From the NCBI RefSeq assembly GCF_001633105.1, contig NZ_LUKZ01000012.1:151278-215277 (forward strand): a DNA stretch of 64,000 nucleotides, in the 5' to 3' direction. A model generated the notes under the pieces. The model ran no database searches. It saw nothing but the letters and a program-made list of their open reading frames with translations, and was not told the origin of the DNA. A program made the position numbers and the translations under genes. This stretch comes from Acidovorax sp. GW101-3H11 (lineage in GTDB: Bacteria; Pseudomonadota; Gammaproteobacteria; Burkholderiales; Burkholderiaceae_C). Shown piece after piece: positions 27,143 through 35,227 of the stretch. Every line of letters starts with the position of its first letter. The stretch's first letter is position 1.

Positions 27143-27940
27143 TCACCACAGCTTGGCGCAGTTGCCGGTGAACAGCACGGTGCCACTGGGCACCTGGGGC
27201 GTTGCCGAGGTCTCCAGCGTCACCATGAGCTTGCTGACCTTGAGCAGCAGCTTCTCCGACGTATCGGGCAATGCCGACACCGCCGAGCCCGTCACCGGCA
27301 CCATGCCCAGCGCAAACGGGGCACCGTCGGCGGGCACCGCCCACAGCACCAGCTGGGGGGCGGCGCCCGCCGACGTCGCTGGAGCCGCTGGCATCGCTAG
27401 CGTCGGAGGAAGGGTGATAGGCCCGATGGCCTTCACCGTCAGCGTGCGCCCATGGCGCAGCGAACTCACCAGCACCTTGCCATTGCCGGCCGCGTCCGTC
27501 AGCAAGCCCACATAGGCCTGCGGCAGCTTGTCCCCGGCGCGCAAGGCCACCTGGTCGCTCGACACAAACCAGGTGGGCACCGCAGCCACCAGCGCCACAG
27601 TGGCCACCGCACCCAGCACCACACCCGCCAAGCCCTGCAGCACCCCATGGCGCCGCCACAGCGCGCCCATCCAACCACCTTGTGGGGCGGCCTCTTTCAC
27701 ATTCAAATCGTGCTGCCGGGTGCGCGCCTCAATGGCGGTCCACACGCTTTGCGGTGGCTTCTGCACCGGCACCGAACTGGCCAGCAGGCCCAGCCGCCCT
27801 TCCCATTGCGCCACCAGCAACTGCAGGTCGCTGCGGTCTCTCAGCAGCCGCACAAACCGGCGGCGCGCACCACCACCCAGCGTGCCCAGCACATAGGCAG
27901 ACGCCAGGTGGTCCAGCAGCGCAGGATGGGTGTATCTCAT
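27143..27940 (-). CDS. RskA-like anti-sigma factor (pair 1)
   Basis: A 265-residue membrane anti-sigma factor from ATG 27938-27940, overlapping the sigma gene stop by 4 bp. The cytoplasmic part (1-95) has the pattern HPALLDHLASAYVLGTLGGGARRRF, which recurs in the paralogue at 52805-53608. A transmembrane helix lies at about 105-127 (GLAGVVLGAVATVALVAAVP). The periplasmic RskA domain has LRAGDKLPQAYVGLL, LTVKAIGPITLP, LVLWAVPADGAPFALGMVPVTG. It would inhibit the adjacent ECF sigma factor. Confidence 0.88.
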   Translation of the reverse strand: MRYTHPALLDHLASAYVLGTLGGGARRRFVRLLRDRSDLQLLVAQWEGRLGLLASSVPVQKPPQSVWTAIEARTRQHDLNVKEAAPQGGWMGALWRRHGVLQGLAGVVLGAVATVALVAAVPTWFVSSDQVALRAGDKLPQAYVGLLTDAAGNGKVLVSSLRHGRTLTVKAIGPITLPPTLAMPAAPATSAGAAPQLVLWAVPADGAPFALGMVPVTGSAVSALPDTSEKLLLKVSKLMVTLETSATPQVPSGTVLFTGNCAKLW

Positions 27941-28572
27941 GTGCCCGCCCCTTGCGCGGCCAGGCAGTTTTTCAGGCGTTCCAGGCCCCGCCGGATCCAC
28001 GCCTTGACCGACCCCAGTGGCGCGCCCATCTGCGCCGCCACCTCGGAATGCGACAGGCCCTGGTAGTAGGCCAGCGCCAGGCTTTGCCGGTGGCTCCCGT
28101 CCAACGCGTTCATGCAACCTTCGACGCGCAGCGCCTCGGCGGCCTGCTCCAGCAGATGCAGCGCGCTGGGTGCGGCGGCCCATGCAGATGCAGCACCCGG
28201 CGCGTCGCTGCCGTCCGTCTCACTGCCTGCAGGCTCGGTGGTGTCATTCCAGGCGCTTTCGGGCCGCCGCGCACGGGCGCGCAAAGCGTCCAGCGCCTTG
28301 TTGCGCACGATGGCAATCAGCCATGTCATGGGCTGGATGGGCTGCCCGCCCACTTCGCTGCGGTAGCTTCCAGCGTTTTTCCAAATGCTCACATACGCCT
28401 CTTGCAGCACATCCTCGGCCGCTTGCCCTTGCCCCAACATACGCACGGCAACGCCGAACAGATGCACATGGGTGCGCTGGTAGACCTGCGCGAAGGCCGC
28501 GTGATCGCCCCCGGCGGCGGCGCGGATCAATGCCTGCAGGTTGGCAGAAGAAACATCGGGGGCGGAGGCCAT
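27937..28572 (-). CDS. ECF sigma factor (pair 1)
   Basis: A 211-residue sigma-70-family factor from ATG 28572; an open frame to 28683 is not needed. Region 2 has AAEDVLQEAYVSIWKNAGSYRSEVG and MTWLIAIVRNKALDALRARARR; region 4 has LALAYYQGLSHSEVAAQMGAPLGSVKAWIRRGLERLK. An A/S/G-rich linker separates the two. It is translationally coupled to its RskA-like anti-sigma factor. This is the SigK/ECF-with-RskA type. The target genes are probably local. Confidence 0.92.
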   Translation of the reverse strand: MASAPDVSSANLQALIRAAAGGDHAAFAQVYQRTHVHLFGVAVRMLGQGQAAEDVLQEAYVSIWKNAGSYRSEVGGQPIQPMTWLIAIVRNKALDALRARARRPESAWNDTTEPAGSETDGSDAPGAASAWAAAPSALHLLEQAAEALRVEGCMNALDGSHRQSLALAYYQGLSHSEVAAQMGAPLGSVKAWIRRGLERLKNCLAAQGAGT

Positions 28573-28689
28573 ATGCGGGCGAGTATAGAAACGCGCCGGG
28601 TTTTGCAGCCCGCCTGCGCCCTGGGTGTTTACGCCGATTGCCACGGCCGCGCCGGGCCGTGACGTGGCAGGTCGGGGCGTCAAAGCGCG

Positions 28690-30009
28690 CTAAAAGAGCT
28701 GCGCCGTGCCACCCACACCGCCCGTGCCATCGGTGGTGCCTGGCTTGTGTTGGCGTGTTTCTGCCGCTGCCCCAGCCCGTGGCTCCAGCACGGGTTCTTC
28801 GCCCCGTCGCGCCAGGGTGCTGGCCCGCACGCCCAGCAGCCGCAAGCGCTTGTCCAAAGGCACGCGTTTGAGGCACTGCCCCGCCAACTGGCGGATGGTG
28901 GCACCGTCGGCCGTGTAGATACCTGCCGTGTGGTCCCGCGTGGCAATCTTGAAGTCGTCATAGCGCAGCTTGATGCCGATGGTGCGCGCCACATAGCCCT
29001 TGCGCTGCAGGTCCTCGGCCAGGCGCAGACACAGGTCGGTAAAGATCGCGCCCAGTTCCGCCTTGTCGCGCACGGCATGCAGGTCGCGGTCGAAAGTCGT
29101 CTCGCGGCTCATGCTCACGGGCTCGCTCTCGGTCACCACGGGGCTGTCGTCGCGGCCCCAGGCCACGCGGTGCATCCAGGCGCCGGTGGATTTGCCAAAG
29201 TGGCCGATGAGCCACTGCGGGTCTTGCGCCGCCAATTGGCCGATGGTCTCCACACCCAGCCGCGCGAGCTTCTCGCCCGCCTTGGGGCCGATGCCATTGA
29301 CCTTGCGCACGTTCAGCGGCCAGATCTTTTCCTGCAGGTCGTCCTCGTAAACGATGGAGATGCCATTGGGTTTGTTGAACTCGCTCGCCATCTTGGCCAG
29401 CAGGCGGTTGGGCGCCACGCCGATGGAGCAGGTCAGCCCCGTCTTGTCGAAGATGCTTTTCTGGATGAGCCGCGCCAGCACCCGCCCGCCCTCGCGCTGG
29501 CCGCCGGGCACATCGGTGAAGTCGATGTAGACCTCGTCCACGCCCCGGTCCTGCATCACCGGCGCGATCTCGGTAATGGCGGCCTTGAAGGTGCGCGAAA
29601 AGCTCCGCACTTCGTCAAAATCCACCGGCAGCACGATGGCCTGCGGGCACAGCCTGGCCGCCTTCATCATGCCCATGGCCGAGCCCACGCCAAACTGGCG
29701 CGCGGCGTAGGTCGCCGTGGTGATCACGCCCCGGCCCACATAGTCCTTGAGCAGCGGGAAGTCTTCCACCGGGATGAAGCGACGCTCGCGTTCGGCCGTG
29801 CCGTCCGGCCCGCGCAGCAGCAGCTCGTCCACCTTGCGCCGCCCGCCACCAATGACCACGGGCAGGCCCTTGAGCTGCGGGTAGCGCAGCAACTCGACGG
29901 ACGCGAAAAAGGCGTCCATGTCGAGGTGGGCGATGCGGCGCAGCTTGCCTCCGGTCTGGGCCGGGGTTGCGGGGTCGCTTTCAGCGAAATCAGATGCGGG
30001 AACGGTCAC
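28690..30009 (-). CDS. dinB: DNA polymerase IV (DinB), extended form
   Basis: Error-prone Y-family polymerase for translesion synthesis. It is 439 residues from a GTG start, against about 350 in E. coli. The catalytic metal ligands are D30 (HLDMDAFFASVE) and D158/E159 (GVDEVYIDFT). An insertion at about 57-92 (RRKVDELLLRGPDGT ... FPLLKDYVGRG) lies between the first palm strand and the fingers motif TTATYAARQFGVGSAM. Helix-hairpin-helix (VRKVNGIGPKAGEKLARLG) and little-finger domains follow, then a disordered tail. No canonical beta-clamp motif is obvious except the terminal GTAQLF, which fits a clamp-binding peptide (QLF). Confidence 0.95.
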   Translation of the reverse strand: MTVPASDFAESDPATPAQTGGKLRRIAHLDMDAFFASVELLRYPQLKGLPVVIGGGRRKVDELLLRGPDGTAERERRFIPVEDFPLLKDYVGRGVITTATYAARQFGVGSAMGMMKAARLCPQAIVLPVDFDEVRSFSRTFKAAITEIAPVMQDRGVDEVYIDFTDVPGGQREGGRVLARLIQKSIFDKTGLTCSIGVAPNRLLAKMASEFNKPNGISIVYEDDLQEKIWPLNVRKVNGIGPKAGEKLARLGVETIGQLAAQDPQWLIGHFGKSTGAWMHRVAWGRDDSPVVTESEPVSMSRETTFDRDLHAVRDKAELGAIFTDLCLRLAEDLQRKGYVARTIGIKLRYDDFKIATRDHTAGIYTADGATIRQLAGQCLKRVPLDKRLRLLGVRASTLARRGEEPVLEPRAGAAAETRQHKPGTTDGTGGVGGTAQLF

Positions 30010-30079
30010 GCCCGCTATTGTGCGCGGCGGGGTGACAGCCTGCTGCCATCCCGCTCCCCGCGCTATCGCCGGGTCACCA

Positions 30080-31765
30080 TCACTGTTTTGCCAGGGCCGC
30101 TTTGCGAATCCCCTGCAGCGTGCCGGTGGGCGTGATCGCCTCGGGGTCGATCAGGCAGTGCAACACGCTGGGCAGGCCGCTGGCGCGGGCGCGGGCCAAT
30201 GCAGGTGCGAAATCTTCGGTGCGCTCCACACGCTCGCCGTGGCCGCCAAAGGCCTGCGCATAGGCCTTGAAGTCGGGGTTCTTGAGCTGCGTGGCGCTGA
30301 TGCGGCCGGGGTACTCACGCTCCTGGTGCATGCGGATGGTGCCGTACATGGCGTTGTCCAGCAGCACCACGAGGATGGGCAGGCCGTACTGCACAGCGGT
30401 CGCAAACTCCTGTCCGTGCATCAAGAAGTCGCCGTCGCCCGCAAACACCACCACCTCGCGCTGCGGCCACAGGCGCTTGCCGCCCACGCCTGCGGGCAGG
30501 CCGTAGCCCATCGACCCGCTGGTGGGTGCCAACTGGCTTGCGTACGTGGTGAAGGGCCAGAAGCGGTGGACCCAGGTGGCGAAGTTGCCCGCGCCGTTGC
30601 AGAAGATGGTGTCGGCGGGCAGCACGCTCTTGAGGTGCTGCATCACCTCGCCCATCTGCAGATTGCCGGGGATGCGGATGGGCGCCGGGTCGCTCCAGGC
30701 CAGGTATTCGGCATGGGCTGCTTCGGTGTGTGCCTTCCACGCGACCGAGGCCGTGGGGCGCACTGCGTTGAGCGCGGCGGTGAATGCCTGTGGCGTGGCG
30801 TGGATGGCCTGCGTGGGGCGGTAGAGCTTGCCCAGTTCATCCGCATCGGCATGCACATGCACGAAGGACTGCGCGGGCGTGGGAATGTCGAACAGCTCAT
30901 AACCTTGCGACGGCACTTCGGACAAGCGGCCACCCACCACCAGCACCAGGTCGGACGCCTTGATGCGTGCCAGCAGCTTGGGATTGACACCCAGGCCCAG
31001 GTCACCGCCATAGCAGGCATGCGTGGCCGGGAACAGCATCTGGCGGCGGAACGAGCAGTACACAGGAATCGACCACGCCTCGGCAAAGGCTGTGAACTCG
31101 CGCACCGCCTCCTCAGACCAGCGGCTACCGCCCAGAATCGCTACGGGATTCTTGGCGGCTTGCAGGCGCTGGGCTAACTCGGCCAACTGCGCAGCGCCAG
31201 GGTGGGTTTCCGTCACTTGGTAGGGCAGCGCATCGGCCACCGTGGCGGCTTCGGTCAGCATGTCTTCAGGCAGCGCCACCACCACCGGGCCGGGGCGGCC
31301 TGAAGTGGCGACGTGAAAGGCGCGCGAGATCAGCTCGGGCACGCGCGCCGGGTCGTCGATCTGCACCACCCACTTGGCCATGGTGCCAAACACGGCGCTG
31401 TAGTCCAGCTCTTGAAAGGCCTCGCGCCCCATGGCGCCGCGCGCCACCTGGCCCACAAACAGAATCATGGGCGTCGAGTCCTGGTGCGCAATGTGCACAC
31501 CGGCCGATGCATTGGTGGCGCCGGGGCCGCGCGTCACAAAGCAGATGCCGGGCTGGCCGGTGAGCTTGCCCTGCGCCTCGGCCATCATGGCCGCGCCGCC
31601 TTCCTGGCGGCACACGGTCACGCCGATGTCGGCATCGTGCAGGGCATCAAGCACCGCCAGGTAGCTTTCGCCGGGCACACAAAAGAGCTGCTTCACGCCA
31701 TGGGTGATGAGCTGCTGCACCAGGATCTGGCCGCCGGTGCGGGGGGTGAGGGAGGTCGTGTTCAT
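30080..31765 (-). CDS. Thiamine-pyrophosphate enzyme, acetolactate-synthase-like
   Basis: A 561-residue TPP enzyme. The N-terminal PYR domain has FCVPGESYLAVLDAL and the catalytic Glu55 in VCRQEGGAAM. A central domain (about 190-330) would be structural. The C-terminal PP domain has the TPP/Mg motif GDGDFLMHGQEFATAVQYGLPILVVLLDNAMYG. It resembles acetolactate synthase large subunits but lacks a neighbouring regulatory subunit. As the last gene of an operon with an ALDH7, a flavoprotein and an aminotransferase, it may decarboxylate the 2-oxo acid made by the pathway, for example 2-oxoadipate. That role is inferred from context. Confidence 0.8.
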   Translation of the reverse strand: MNTTSLTPRTGGQILVQQLITHGVKQLFCVPGESYLAVLDALHDADIGVTVCRQEGGAAMMAEAQGKLTGQPGICFVTRGPGATNASAGVHIAHQDSTPMILFVGQVARGAMGREAFQELDYSAVFGTMAKWVVQIDDPARVPELISRAFHVATSGRPGPVVVALPEDMLTEAATVADALPYQVTETHPGAAQLAELAQRLQAAKNPVAILGGSRWSEEAVREFTAFAEAWSIPVYCSFRRQMLFPATHACYGGDLGLGVNPKLLARIKASDLVLVVGGRLSEVPSQGYELFDIPTPAQSFVHVHADADELGKLYRPTQAIHATPQAFTAALNAVRPTASVAWKAHTEAAHAEYLAWSDPAPIRIPGNLQMGEVMQHLKSVLPADTIFCNGAGNFATWVHRFWPFTTYASQLAPTSGSMGYGLPAGVGGKRLWPQREVVVFAGDGDFLMHGQEFATAVQYGLPILVVLLDNAMYGTIRMHQEREYPGRISATQLKNPDFKAYAQAFGGHGERVERTEDFAPALARARASGLPSVLHCLIDPEAITPTGTLQGIRKAALAKQ

Positions 31766-31788
31766 GTCAACGGTATCGGATCAAAAAT

Positions 31789-33015
31789 TCAGAACAGGGC
31801 CTGGCAGGCGCGCTGGATGCGTGCGCAAGCCTCTTGCAAATCGGCCGTGGACGCAGCGTACGAGATGCGGAAGTAAGGCGCCAGCCCCAGTACCCCGCCG
31901 GGCACCACGGCCACGTGGTGTTCGCGCAGCAGGTAGGCGCAAAAGTCGGCATCGGTGCGCAGCAGCAAACCACCCGGCGTGGTGCGGCCCAGCGCACCTT
32001 CGCAACTGGCAAAGGTGTAGAACGCGCCCTCGGGCACACGGCAGCGCAAGCCGGGTGAGACGTTGAGTGCGGCCACCACCAGGTCACGCCGGTCCTGGAA
32101 AGCTTGGCAGCGCTCGCGCACCACGTCTTGCGGCCCCGTGAGCGCTGCCACGGCTGCCGCCTGGCTGATGGACGAGGGGCAGGAGGTGGCCTGGCTCTGC
32201 ACCACGGCCATGGCCGCAATCAGCGCCTTGGGGCCCGCGCCGTAGCCCAGGCGCCAGCCGGTCATGGCATAGGCCTTGGAGACACCGTTCACCGTCAGCG
32301 TGCGATCGCGCAGCGATGGCAGCACGGCGGCGGGCGTGGCAAACGCACGGCCGTCGTACAGGATGTGTTCGTAGATGTCGTCTGCCAGCAGCCACACCTG
32401 CGGGTGGCGCTCCACCACCTCCAGCACCGGGCGAAGCTGTTCTGCGCTGTAAGCCGCGCCGCTGGGGTTGGAGGGCGAATTGATGAAAACCCAGCGCGTG
32501 CGCGGCGTGATGGCCGCCTCCAGCTGCTCGGGCGTGATGCGAAAGCCGTTGGCCTCGGTGCAGGGTACGACCACCGGCACGCCGCCCGCAATCAACACCA
32601 TGTCGGCGTATGACGTCCAGTACGGCGCGGGCAGGATCACCTCGTCGCCAGGGTTCACCGAGGCCATCAGCGCGTTGTAGAGGATCTGCTTGGCACCCGC
32701 GCCTGCGGTGATCTCGTTGAGCTGAAAGTCCAGCCCGTTGTAGTGCTTGAACTTGTGCTGGATGGCGGCCTTGAGTTCGGCCGTGCCGTCCAGCACCGTG
32801 TAGTGCGTCTCCCCCCGTGCCATGGCCTGCTGCGCGGCCTCCAGGATGTGGGCAGGCGTGTCGAAGTCCGGCTCGCCCAGGCCCAGAACGATCACGGGCT
32901 GACCCTGGCGCTTGAGCTGGTTGGCCTCTTGCGTCAGGCGCACGATTTCCGAGACACCGATGGCGCCCAGGCGGTCGGCCGCGCGGAAGGCGGTGGCGGG
33001 GATGGGAGCGTTCAT
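31789..33015 (-). CDS. Class I pyridoxal-phosphate aminotransferase
   Basis: A 408-residue fold-type I aminotransferase (aspartate aminotransferase Ib-like) from ATG 33015, which overlaps the stop of the binding-protein gene by 4 bp. The PLP lysine is K247 (VNGVSKAYAMTGWRLGYGAG); the substrate-carboxylate region is NSPSNPSGAAY and the PLP-phosphate/ring contacts are AGAGAKQILYNAL and ADDIYEHILYDG. In this operon it may convert 2-aminoadipate to 2-oxoadipate, which is inferred. Confidence 0.9.
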   Translation of the reverse strand: MNAPIPATAFRAADRLGAIGVSEIVRLTQEANQLKRQGQPVIVLGLGEPDFDTPAHILEAAQQAMARGETHYTVLDGTAELKAAIQHKFKHYNGLDFQLNEITAGAGAKQILYNALMASVNPGDEVILPAPYWTSYADMVLIAGGVPVVVPCTEANGFRITPEQLEAAITPRTRWVFINSPSNPSGAAYSAEQLRPVLEVVERHPQVWLLADDIYEHILYDGRAFATPAAVLPSLRDRTLTVNGVSKAYAMTGWRLGYGAGPKALIAAMAVVQSQATSCPSSISQAAAVAALTGPQDVVRERCQAFQDRRDLVVAALNVSPGLRCRVPEGAFYTFASCEGALGRTTPGGLLLRTDADFCAYLLREHHVAVVPGGVLGLAPYFRISYAASTADLQEACARIQRACQALF

Positions 33016-33929
33016 TGCTGGTAGGTCTCCAGGGGCTTGTCGTTGGGGGTGGCAAACAGCTGGCGCAGCGTGGTGCCCAGTGGCAGGTTCAGGCTCATGT
33101 TCTTGGGTGGGATGGGGTTCACAAACCACTTGGTGTAGATCTTTTCCATCTCGCCGGACTGCATCAGCTTGGTCAGCACGCCGTCCACCGCCGCCTTGAA
33201 GGTGGGGTCGTCCTTGCGGAACAGCAGTGCGATGGGCTCAGCACCCAGCGGCTCGCCCACGATGCGGTAGGCCGAGGGGTCTTTGGAGTTGGCAATCATC
33301 CCGGCCAGCAGGTTGTCGTCGAGCACAAAGGCATCCGCACGGCCTGATTCGAGCAGCAGGAAACTCTCGTGGTGGTCCTTGCCCAGCACGGTCTTGATGG
33401 GCGCGCCGCCCAGCACGCGCTCTTGCTTGCGCAGCAGCTGCACGGCGGTGGTGCCGGTGGAGGCAGCGATGGTGCGGCCCGCCAGCTGGTTGATGGACTT
33501 GAGGTCCGAATCCTTGCGCACGGCCATGCGCACTTCGCTCACATAGGTGGTCACGGCAAAGGCCACCTGCTGCTGGCGCGCCGTGTTGTTGGTGGTGGGG
33601 CCGCAGCCAATGTCGAGCGTGCCGTTCTGTACCAGCGGCAAGGTGTTCTGCGCCGTCACAGCCATGTATTCGAGCTTGGCGTCGGGCGCGATCTCTTTGA
33701 GCACACGCTCGCACAGCTCGACGTGGTAGCCCACGTACTTTTCATTGGCGCCCAGTGCATAGGCCATGGGCGGCGAGGTCTCGCGCACGCCCAGCACGGC
33801 CTTGCCGGATGCCTTGATCTTCTCCAGCGTCGGTTGAGTGACAGTCTGCGCCAGCGCAGGTGCCGTGGTCAGGCAGGCCAGGGTCAGGCCTGCAGCGAGC
33901 GCTGTGAAGGTCTTGCGGGAAATTGCCAT
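33012..33929 (-). CDS. Amino-acid ABC transporter substrate-binding protein (GltI-like)
   Basis: A 305-residue periplasmic binding protein of family 3. The signal peptide (1-27, ending ALA) is followed by LEKIKASGKAVLGVRETSPPMAYAL, GYHVELCERVLKEI, LDIGCGPTTNNTARQQQVAFAVTTY, and ends IPPKNMSLNLPLGTTLRQLFATPNDKP, typical of glutamate/aspartate-type GltI proteins. No permease or ATPase gene is adjacent, so it must borrow a transporter encoded elsewhere. It lies inside a catabolic operon, so its ligand is probably the pathway substrate. Confidence 0.9.
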   Translation of the reverse strand: MAISRKTFTALAAGLTLACLTTAPALAQTVTQPTLEKIKASGKAVLGVRETSPPMAYALGANEKYVGYHVELCERVLKEIAPDAKLEYMAVTAQNTLPLVQNGTLDIGCGPTTNNTARQQQVAFAVTTYVSEVRMAVRKDSDLKSINQLAGRTIAASTGTTAVQLLRKQERVLGGAPIKTVLGKDHHESFLLLESGRADAFVLDDNLLAGMIANSKDPSAYRIVGEPLGAEPIALLFRKDDPTFKAAVDGVLTKLMQSGEMEKIYTKWFVNPIPPKNMSLNLPLGTTLRQLFATPNDKPLETYQQ

Positions 33930-34003
33930 GTCGTTGTCTCCGTATGTTTTGTGGTTGGCAGGTTGAGAAAGGGGTGAGGGAAAACTGGCGGTACCGATGG
34001 CGC

Positions 34004-35227
34004 TCAGATCACGTTCTTTTCAAGCAGCGGCGCGTTGCGCGCAATGCGCTCGATGGACAGCGGCGACAGGTCCAGGCTCTGGTAGCTGCCCGTGAGCAAC
34101 AGCTCGGCCACACCCCGGCCCACGGCAGGGCACTGCTGCAGGCCGTGACCCGAAAAGCCGTTGGCGAACACTAGGTTGTCGCACGCCGGGTGCAGGCCCA
34201 CGATGGCGTTGTGGTCGAACGTGTTCATCTCGTAGTAACCCGCCCAGGCGCCCTGCATGCGCAGTGCCTCAAAGCCCGGAATGCGCTCGGCCAGCGTGGG
34301 CCAGATACGGTCTTCAAACGCGGCGTACTCGGGCTCCAGCGGGGCAAAGTCGGCGTCGTTGTCCGCATCGGGCGCAAAGCCGCAGATAAAACCCTTGCCC
34401 TCGGGCCGCAGCCAGATACCGCTGGTGTCGATGAGCAGCGGGCAACCCGGCAACGCTGCGGGGCTGGCCAGGTTGAACACCGTGCGACGCTTGCCCACCA
34501 CGGGCAGGCCGATGCCCGCCCAGCCTGCAATTGCTGCAGCCCAGGGGCCACCGGCATTCACGGCGTAGCGACAGGGCAGCACGGAGCCGCTATTCAGTTG
34601 CACCGCGTTCACATGCAACAAGCCATCGCTGCTCGCCGTATCCAGCCCCACGGCTTCATCGGCAACGTAGCGCACGCCCTGGCTTTGCGCCTTCTTGCGC
34701 AGCGCCGTCAGCAGCAGGTAGCCATCAAACCAGCCCTCGCCCGACAGGCCCAGCGAGCCCAGCACCACGTCCTGCAGCGCCAGCCACGGAAAACGCTCGG
34801 CCAGTTGCTGCGGGCTGAGCAGCGCCACATCGGCGCCATGCTGCTTTTGCAGCGCGTGGTTCTCGCGCAGCGTGGCCTCACCGGCCTGGGTGGCCAGGTA
34901 CAGGTAGCCACCTTCGTGCAGACCAATGTCGGGCACATCGCCATGGCACGCCAGCAGAGAACCCACGTTGCGCAGAAAGTCGATACCAAATGCCGAGATC
35001 TGGATGTTGATGTCAGTGGAGAACTGCTGGCGAATGGAGCTGGCAGACAGCGCCGACGAGGCGCGTGCGTAGGTCGGGTCGCGCTCGACCACCACCACCT
35101 CGCAGCTCGGTTGCTGCAGGGTGAGGAAGTAGGCAATCGCGCTGCCGATGACACCGCCGCCGATGATGACGATGGGGTGTTGGTCCTTAGCGTTAGGCAT
35201 AGACGGTGCGGCCAGCGCGTGGGTCAC
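34004..35227 (-). CDS. DAO-family FAD oxidoreductase, candidate L-pipecolate oxidase
   Basis: A 407-residue flavoprotein. The Rossmann motif IVIIGGGVIGSAIAYFL sits at about 19-35, followed by VVVERDPTYARASSALSASSIRQQFS, and the C-terminal FAD motif is FANGFSGHGLQQCPAVGRGVAELL. It starts at GTG 35227, overlapping the ALDH stop by 4 bp; ATG 35200 is an alternative. Neighbouring an ALDH7 gene recalls amaA-amaB of Pseudomonas putida, where AmaA oxidises L-pipecolate to piperideine-6-carboxylate. The substrate is inferred from context only. Confidence 0.75.
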   Translation of the reverse strand: MTHALAAPSMPNAKDQHPIVIIGGGVIGSAIAYFLTLQQPSCEVVVVERDPTYARASSALSASSIRQQFSTDINIQISAFGIDFLRNVGSLLACHGDVPDIGLHEGGYLYLATQAGEATLRENHALQKQHGADVALLSPQQLAERFPWLALQDVVLGSLGLSGEGWFDGYLLLTALRKKAQSQGVRYVADEAVGLDTASSDGLLHVNAVQLNSGSVLPCRYAVNAGGPWAAAIAGWAGIGLPVVGKRRTVFNLASPAALPGCPLLIDTSGIWLRPEGKGFICGFAPDADNDADFAPLEPEYAAFEDRIWPTLAERIPGFEALRMQGAWAGYYEMNTFDHNAIVGLHPACDNLVFANGFSGHGLQQCPAVGRGVAELLLTGSYQSLDLSPLSIERIARNAPLLEKNVI

